NCBI GenBank assembly: GCA_021813905.1
Contig: JAKAJH010000002.1
Coordinates: 1 to 64,000, forward strand
Length of the DNA stretch: 64,000 bases
Origin: Bacteroidota bacterium
GTDB taxonomy: Bacteria > Bacteroidota > Ignavibacteria > UBA10030
Direction: 5' to 3'
A program made the translations under genes and the position numbers. Shown here in pieces: positions 60,457 through 64,000 of the stretch (positions are counted from its first letter, which is position 1; every line of letters starts with the position of its first letter). The notes beneath the pieces are model-generated. The model saw nothing but the letters and a program-made list of their open reading frames with translations. It had not been told where the DNA came from and made no database searches.

Positions 60457-61581
60457 ATGCCGCTGAATGATCTGACGACTCCTGCCCTCCTCCTCGACGT
60501 CGATATCCTGGACCGGAATCTTGCTTCCATGCAGGAGCGGGCCAACCACCTCCGCGTCGCACTCCGTCCGCACATCAAAACACACAAGTCCCCCGAGATC
60601 GCCCGGCGCCAGATCGGTCACGGCGCCCGCGGACTGACCGTCTCGACCCTCTGGGAAGCGCAGCAATTCGCCGCAGCCGGATTCGATGATCTCACCTGGG
60701 CGCTGCCTCTCCCGCCGGTCTATGCCCGGCAGGCGGTGGCGCTCGCGGAACGCATGACGCTCCGGCTCCTCGTCGATTCGCCGGAAGCGCTCGATGCGCT
60801 GGGCGCGGAAGCCCGCCGGACCGGAGCCCGACCCCGCGTCTGGCTCAAAGTCGATTGCGGCGCTCACCGGGCCGGTGTGGATCCCGCATCCGCCGCGGCT
60901 CTCGACATGGCGCGCAGGATCGCGGACGGTCCGTTTGTTTTCGAGGGCATCCTCACGCACGCCGGTCAGTCGTACAACGCCACGAATCGTCCGGAACTTG
61001 CGGCCATCGCGGCCCACGAGCGCGATGTCATGGTGTCCTTCGCCGAACATCTTCGCGGCAACGGTATCGCCGTTCCCGGCATCAGCATCGGCTCTACGCC
61101 GACGATGCGCACGGTCGACCGGCTGGATGGCATCACCGAGATCCGTCCGGGCAACTATGCGTTCTTCGATCTGACGCAGGCAGAGCTTGGCGTCTGCGAC
61201 GTGGCGAACTGCGCCGTCACGGTGCTCGCCTCCGTAATCTCTCATCGGTCCGGATCGGATATTGTCATCACCGACGCGGGTGCGCTCGCGCTGTCAGAAG
61301 ACCGCGGAGCGGTGCATCTTGGGCGTACGCGCGGCATGGGACGCGTGTACCGCAATTACGCTGAAAAGGATCTGTTTCCCGAGACCGAGCTCGAGATCCG
61401 GTCGCTCTCGCAGGAACACGGCACGCTTTCCGTCCACGCAGACGGCCCCTGGCGCGTCGGAGAGCGCATCAGGATCCTCGAGCATCATTCCTGTCTCACC
61501 GCCGCGCAGTTTGATCGGTACACCGTCGTTCGCGGTGAGGAGATTATTGATGCCTGGCCGATCCTCCGCGGCCGCACCTGA
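60457..61581 (+). CDS. D-threonine aldolase / D-serine dehydratase-like PLP enzyme
   Basis: This 374-residue fold-type III (alanine-racemase-like) enzyme has the PLP lysine in RPHIKTHKSPEIA (about 37-49). C-terminal HHSC (near 345) is the expected Zn/Mn site of this family, and LKVDCGAHRAG and GSTPTMRTVDRL are visible phosphate-binding segments. Relatives cleave D-threonine or D-3-hydroxyaspartate, or dehydrate D-serine; which one applies here is unknown. It is in line with the HDOD gene upstream and an SDR dehydrogenase 23 bp downstream. Confidence 0.88.
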   Translation: MPLNDLTTPALLLDVDILDRNLASMQERANHLRVALRPHIKTHKSPEIARRQIGHGARGLTVSTLWEAQQFAAAGFDDLTWALPLPPVYARQAVALAERMTLRLLVDSPEALDALGAEARRTGARPRVWLKVDCGAHRAGVDPASAAALDMARRIADGPFVFEGILTHAGQSYNATNRPELAAIAAHERDVMVSFAEHLRGNGIAVPGISIGSTPTMRTVDRLDGITEIRPGNYAFFDLTQAELGVCDVANCAVTVLASVISHRSGSDIVITDAGALALSEDRGAVHLGRTRGMGRVYRNYAEKDLFPETELEIRSLSQEHGTLSVHADGPWRVGERIRILEHHSCLTAAQFDRYTVVRGEEIIDAWPILRGRT

Positions 61582-61604
61582 ACATTCTTTCACAGAACAC
61601 CGAG

Positions 61605-62381
61605 ATGACCATGAAGAAACTCGCCCATCAGACCGTATTGATCACCGGCGCCAGCAGCGGTATCGGACGCGCCTGTGCCCAGGCGTTCGCCGCCGCCGGA
61701 GCCCGGCTCTTGCTCGTCGCACGGCGCAAGGAGCGCCTCGACGCCCTCACGGCGGAACTCCGCAAAGAGTACCAGACCCAGAGCCACGTGGCATCCCTAG
61801 ATGTGCGCCGTCGCACCGACGTCGACCGCTTCTTTTCCCATTTGCCCGCAGAATGGCGAACGATCGACATCCTCGTCAACAATGCCGGATTAAGCCGCGG
61901 CATGGACAAGCTGCACGAAGGCTCCTTGGATGACTGGGAGGAGATGATCGATACGAACGTGAAGGGATTACTGTACGTCAGCCGGGCCGTGGTGCCGGGG
62001 ATGGTGGAGCGGGGACGGGGTACAATCGTCAACATCGGATCGATTGCCGGTCACGAGGTCTATCCGCGCGGCAATGTGTACTGCGCCACAAAGCATGCGG
62101 TCGATGCGTTGACGAAGGGATTGCGGATGGATCTCATGGACACGCCCGTGCGGGTATGCACAGTGGATCCGGGACTGGTGCAGACCGAGTTCAGCGAGGT
62201 GCGGTTTCGGGGCGATCGGTCACGCGCACAGGCGGTGTACCAGGGATACACGCCGCTTTCGCCCGACGATATTGCGGATGCGGTAATCTACGCTGCTACG
62301 CGACCGGCGCATGTACAGATCGCCGAGGTTCTCATTCTGCCGACGGCGCAGGCTTCCACGACGCTGGTTCACCGCACCTGA
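61605..62381 (+). CDS. Short-chain dehydrogenase/reductase
   Basis: This 258-residue classical SDR has the cofactor motif TGASSGIG (about 14-21), NNAG (about 91), and the catalytic Ser and YxxxK (YCATK, about 153-157). ARRKERLDAL after the second strand suggests NADP(H). It resembles YdfG-type 3-hydroxy acid dehydrogenases that oxidise L-allo-threonine, serine or 3-hydroxypropionate, which would fit the preceding beta-hydroxy amino acid enzyme. ATG 61605 or 61611 may be the start. Its 3' end overlaps the convergent lipoprotein gene by 13 bp. Confidence 0.9.
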   Translation: MTMKKLAHQTVLITGASSGIGRACAQAFAAAGARLLLVARRKERLDALTAELRKEYQTQSHVASLDVRRRTDVDRFFSHLPAEWRTIDILVNNAGLSRGMDKLHEGSLDDWEEMIDTNVKGLLYVSRAVVPGMVERGRGTIVNIGSIAGHEVYPRGNVYCATKHAVDALTKGLRMDLMDTPVRVCTVDPGLVQTEFSEVRFRGDRSRAQAVYQGYTPLSPDDIADAVIYAATRPAHVQIAEVLILPTAQASTTLVHRT

Positions 62382-63004
62382 AGCATCGCGTCGCGGGATG
62401 AGTCAGGATTCTGCTGCTGACGCTCCCGACGATGCTCCTTTGACTGCTGCATGAAGAGGCGGAATTTCGCGGTGAAGTCTGACGCCGCCGTGAAGTTTCG
62501 TTTCTGCAGCGTCAGGCCGAAGTCCCGGGTGCTCGGCGGCCACGAGATCGTCGTGCTGTCGCGCGTCTGCACCACGTCCCCGTTTGTCCGAACGACCGTC
62601 TCGTCCGCTCCGACCACGATCCGTACGCTGTCGCCGCTGATCGCCTCCTGAAACAGCTTCCGGAAGTCCGAAAAGAGAGACGTTTCCCGCCATACCAGCA
62701 CGCCGCCCTCCACATCAAGACGTCGATCTTTCACGTACACGCCCTGACCGGTCTTGTCCAGCAGGTATTCATCCCCCTGCCAGTCCCGGACCAACTCCTC
62801 GAAATCCGCCTGTTGGCGTGCGGGATCGGGCTGATCGGATTGAATATTCCGCTTCACCACTGTGACCGTGCCGCTTTTGCCGTCCGCGTTCAGATGGATG
62901 CTGTACTCATCCCGCTCACTGATCAGGCATCCGGCGAGCAACAGCAGGAATGGGATCATCGCGACGGTGAACGAGCGTCGCCTGAAGCCAAGAAAAGAAT
63001 GCAT
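62369..63004 (-). CDS. Predicted lipoprotein of unknown function
   Basis: This 211-residue protein has a basic N-terminus, a hydrophobic stretch and the lipobox LLAGC (Cys about 26). The mature part is beta-rich and charged (DEYSIHLNADGKSGTVTVVKR, cut here for length) with a Gln/Arg-rich tail. ATG 63004 is chosen because a GGAAAGG box precedes it and the frame upstream adds only unconserved residues. It is the last gene of a minus-strand set with the membrane protein 50 bp upstream. No family is recognised. Confidence 0.75.
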   Translation of the reverse strand: MHSFLGFRRRSFTVAMIPFLLLLAGCLISERDEYSIHLNADGKSGTVTVVKRNIQSDQPDPARQQADFEELVRDWQGDEYLLDKTGQGVYVKDRRLDVEGGVLVWRETSLFSDFRKLFQEAISGDSVRIVVGADETVVRTNGDVVQTRDSTTISWPPSTRDFGLTLQKRNFTAASDFTAKFRLFMQQSKEHRRERQQQNPDSSRDAMLQVR

Positions 63005-63054
63005 GGCAACCTTTCCGGGAGGCACGGCCCGCGCCTCCTTGTTTGTGACCACGC

Positions 63055-63450
63055 TTACTTCGCCGCCGGGTGCCGCATCTCCATGCCGCGCACAATCACG
63101 TAGGCGATCAGCGCGAACATGAAGAACAGGAGCAGCATCCAGGCGATGCTTTGGAGTGTTTCGATGACCGTCCGATAAACCTCAAGCACCCAGCGGTCAG
63201 TCGTCAGGTCGAGGATCACGCCACCCTGATTGCGCGGCGTGATATATTTCTCCAGGTCCCAGATGCGCACGCCGCCGGAGATCCCGACCACGTAGACGGC
63301 AAAGACCATATACTTGCCCCACGTGGCGAAGATCTCTTCCTGGATGAGACGGTGAAGGATGTTGTTGATCGGATTCCGGAACACCCGTGCTACAATGAAA
63401 CAGACCGTCAGGGCGATCAGGAAGTTCACAACGAGCAGTCCGATGAACAT
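63055..63450 (-). CDS. Hypothetical integral membrane protein
   Basis: This 131-residue protein has about three hydrophobic segments (1-23, about 46-63 and about 100-125). Between the last two lies a polar loop with ITPRNQGGVILDLTTD. ATG 63450 follows a GAGG box; the open frame upstream is short. It lies between a HAD phosphatase gene (20-bp gap) and a lipoprotein gene (50-bp gap), and all three are probably co-transcribed. Function is unknown. Confidence 0.72.
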   Translation of the reverse strand: MFIGLLVVNFLIALTVCFIVARVFRNPINNILHRLIQEEIFATWGKYMVFAVYVVGISGGVRIWDLEKYITPRNQGGVILDLTTDRWVLEVYRTVIETLQSIAWMLLLFFMFALIAYVIVRGMEMRHPAAK

Positions 63451-63470
63451 GGTGAGCCTCCGTATCCCGA

Positions 63471-64000
63471 TTACAGCCGGTTGATCCGGTCCCACTGGGC
63501 CTCGCCGAACTCGACGAGGGAACGCAGCTTGAGGCCGGCAATGGAAAAGCGTGGATCGTCAATCTGTGCCGCACTGGGAACCGCGACGGTCTTCATCCGT
63601 GCGGCCGTTGCGGCCACGAGGCCGGCGAACGAATCCTCGAAGACCAGACAGCGGGTCGGTTCCACGTTCAGTTGCCGGGCAGTACTCAGAAAGACCGCGG
63701 GATGCGGCTTGCCGAGTTCTTCCTTCTCGCCCGAATGCACGACCTCAAAGACACCGGTCAAAGATAATTTCTCCAGCACTGTCCGGATCAGATGCATGTT
63801 CGAGGAGGAAGCCAGTGCAAGCCGGATGCTTCGCGCCCGGAGAAAATCGATCAGGGCCTCCACGCCGTTGCATGCCGTACCACGCTCGCGGACGCGTTGC
63901 TCCACACCGTGCAGGATCTTTGCTTCCACCTCCGCAAACGACATCCCTTTCCACGGATGACGCGCATGCCAGTACGGAATGACCTGTCCCACCCCTATTC
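63471..64000 (-). CDS. hxpB: HAD-superfamily sugar-phosphate phosphatase (HxpB/YniC-like), 5' end outside window
   Basis: About 175 residues of a HAD phosphatase are visible; the N-terminus with the DxDGT nucleophile motif lies right of the window. Seen are WHARHPWKG, the cap helices, LALASSSN (motif II, Ser), GKPHPAVFL (motif III, Lys), and LVFEDSFAGLVAA (motif IV), ending with VAVPSAAQIDDPRFSIAGLK. This C-terminal pattern closely follows E. coli HxpB (2-deoxyglucose-6-phosphate/hexitol phosphatase). It heads the minus-strand operon with the membrane protein and lipoprotein. Confidence 0.85.
   Translation of the reverse strand, partial: IGVGQVIPYWHARHPWKGMSFAEVEAKILHGVEQRVRERGTACNGVEALIDFLRARSIRLALASSSNMHLIRTVLEKLSLTGVFEVVHSGEKEELGKPHPAVFLSTARQLNVEPTRCLVFEDSFAGLVAATAARMKTVAVPSAAQIDDPRFSIAGLKLRSLVEFGEAQWDRINRL

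Overview
The window is about 64 kb of chromosomal DNA, GC-rich (roughly 60%, visibly lower in the first 4 kb). No rRNA, tRNA or CRISPR was seen. The gene set suggests an uncultivated-type bacterium of the FCB group (Ignavibacteriota/Bacteroidota neighbourhood). The pointers are a PorV/PorQ-like outer-membrane protein, a DUF6588-type protein, several secreted beta-barrel proteins ending in Phe, and a DUF5752 + TreT + OtsAB trehalose cluster. This placement is an inference from gene families. Many promoters look like ordinary sigma-70 sites (TTGnnn, usually 17 bp, TAtaTT/TACATT/TATCTT).

Region by region. 1-3.1 kb: the distal end of an integron gene-cassette array with four cassettes and long (about 150 bp) near-identical attC sites. 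No integrase is in the window, and cassette orientation places it to the left. 3.3-4.1 kb: a frameshifted IS630-type transposase remnant. 4.4-10.2 kb: a DUF6588-type protein, typA, an aminotransferase, a Lys/Glu-rich secreted protein and a K+ channel. 10.2-21.6 kb: the replication-origin neighbourhood. A Lon-like protease and dnaA lie on the minus strand, oriC with DnaA boxes at about 14.3-14.55 kb, then rpmH-rnpA-yidD-yidC-mnmE-mnmG-rsmG on the plus strand with two parS-like sites bracketing mnmG. 21.6-30 kb: murQ, a DUF2461 protein, lon, dnaX (with an A9 slippage site), a PorV-like protein, an amber-interrupted barrel gene and a cold-shock gene.

30-39 kb: a minus-strand run of a divergent SF1 helicase, a CNNM/CorC-type transporter, a secreted GH13 alpha-amylase, an MFS exporter, a DUF72 protein and nth. 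39-44 kb: an FN3-type lipoprotein, a bactofilin-like/beta-barrel protein, pdxJ, a Gfo/Idh/MocA oxidoreductase and a small membrane protein. 44.4-54 kb: an apparent osmotic-stress island. It holds a diadenylate cyclase fused to a YbbR-like region, a DHH phosphoesterase, an MscS channel, then DUF5752, TreT and OtsA-OtsB in overlapping reading frames, a small membrane protein and a ClC channel with CBS domains.

54.3-59.4 kb: a five-gene carboxylate operon (isocitrate/isopropylmalate-type dehydrogenase, HMG-CoA-lyase-like enzyme, class III CoA-transferase, LeuC- and LeuD-type hydro-lyase subunits). Together these could interconvert pyruvate + acetyl-CoA and 2-oxobutyrate through citramalyl-CoA, or run an analogous C5/C6 route. 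59.5-64 kb: an HDOD signalling protein, a D-threonine-aldolase-like PLP enzyme, an SDR dehydrogenase, then a minus-strand operon of a HAD phosphatase (cut by the window edge), a membrane protein and a lipoprotein.
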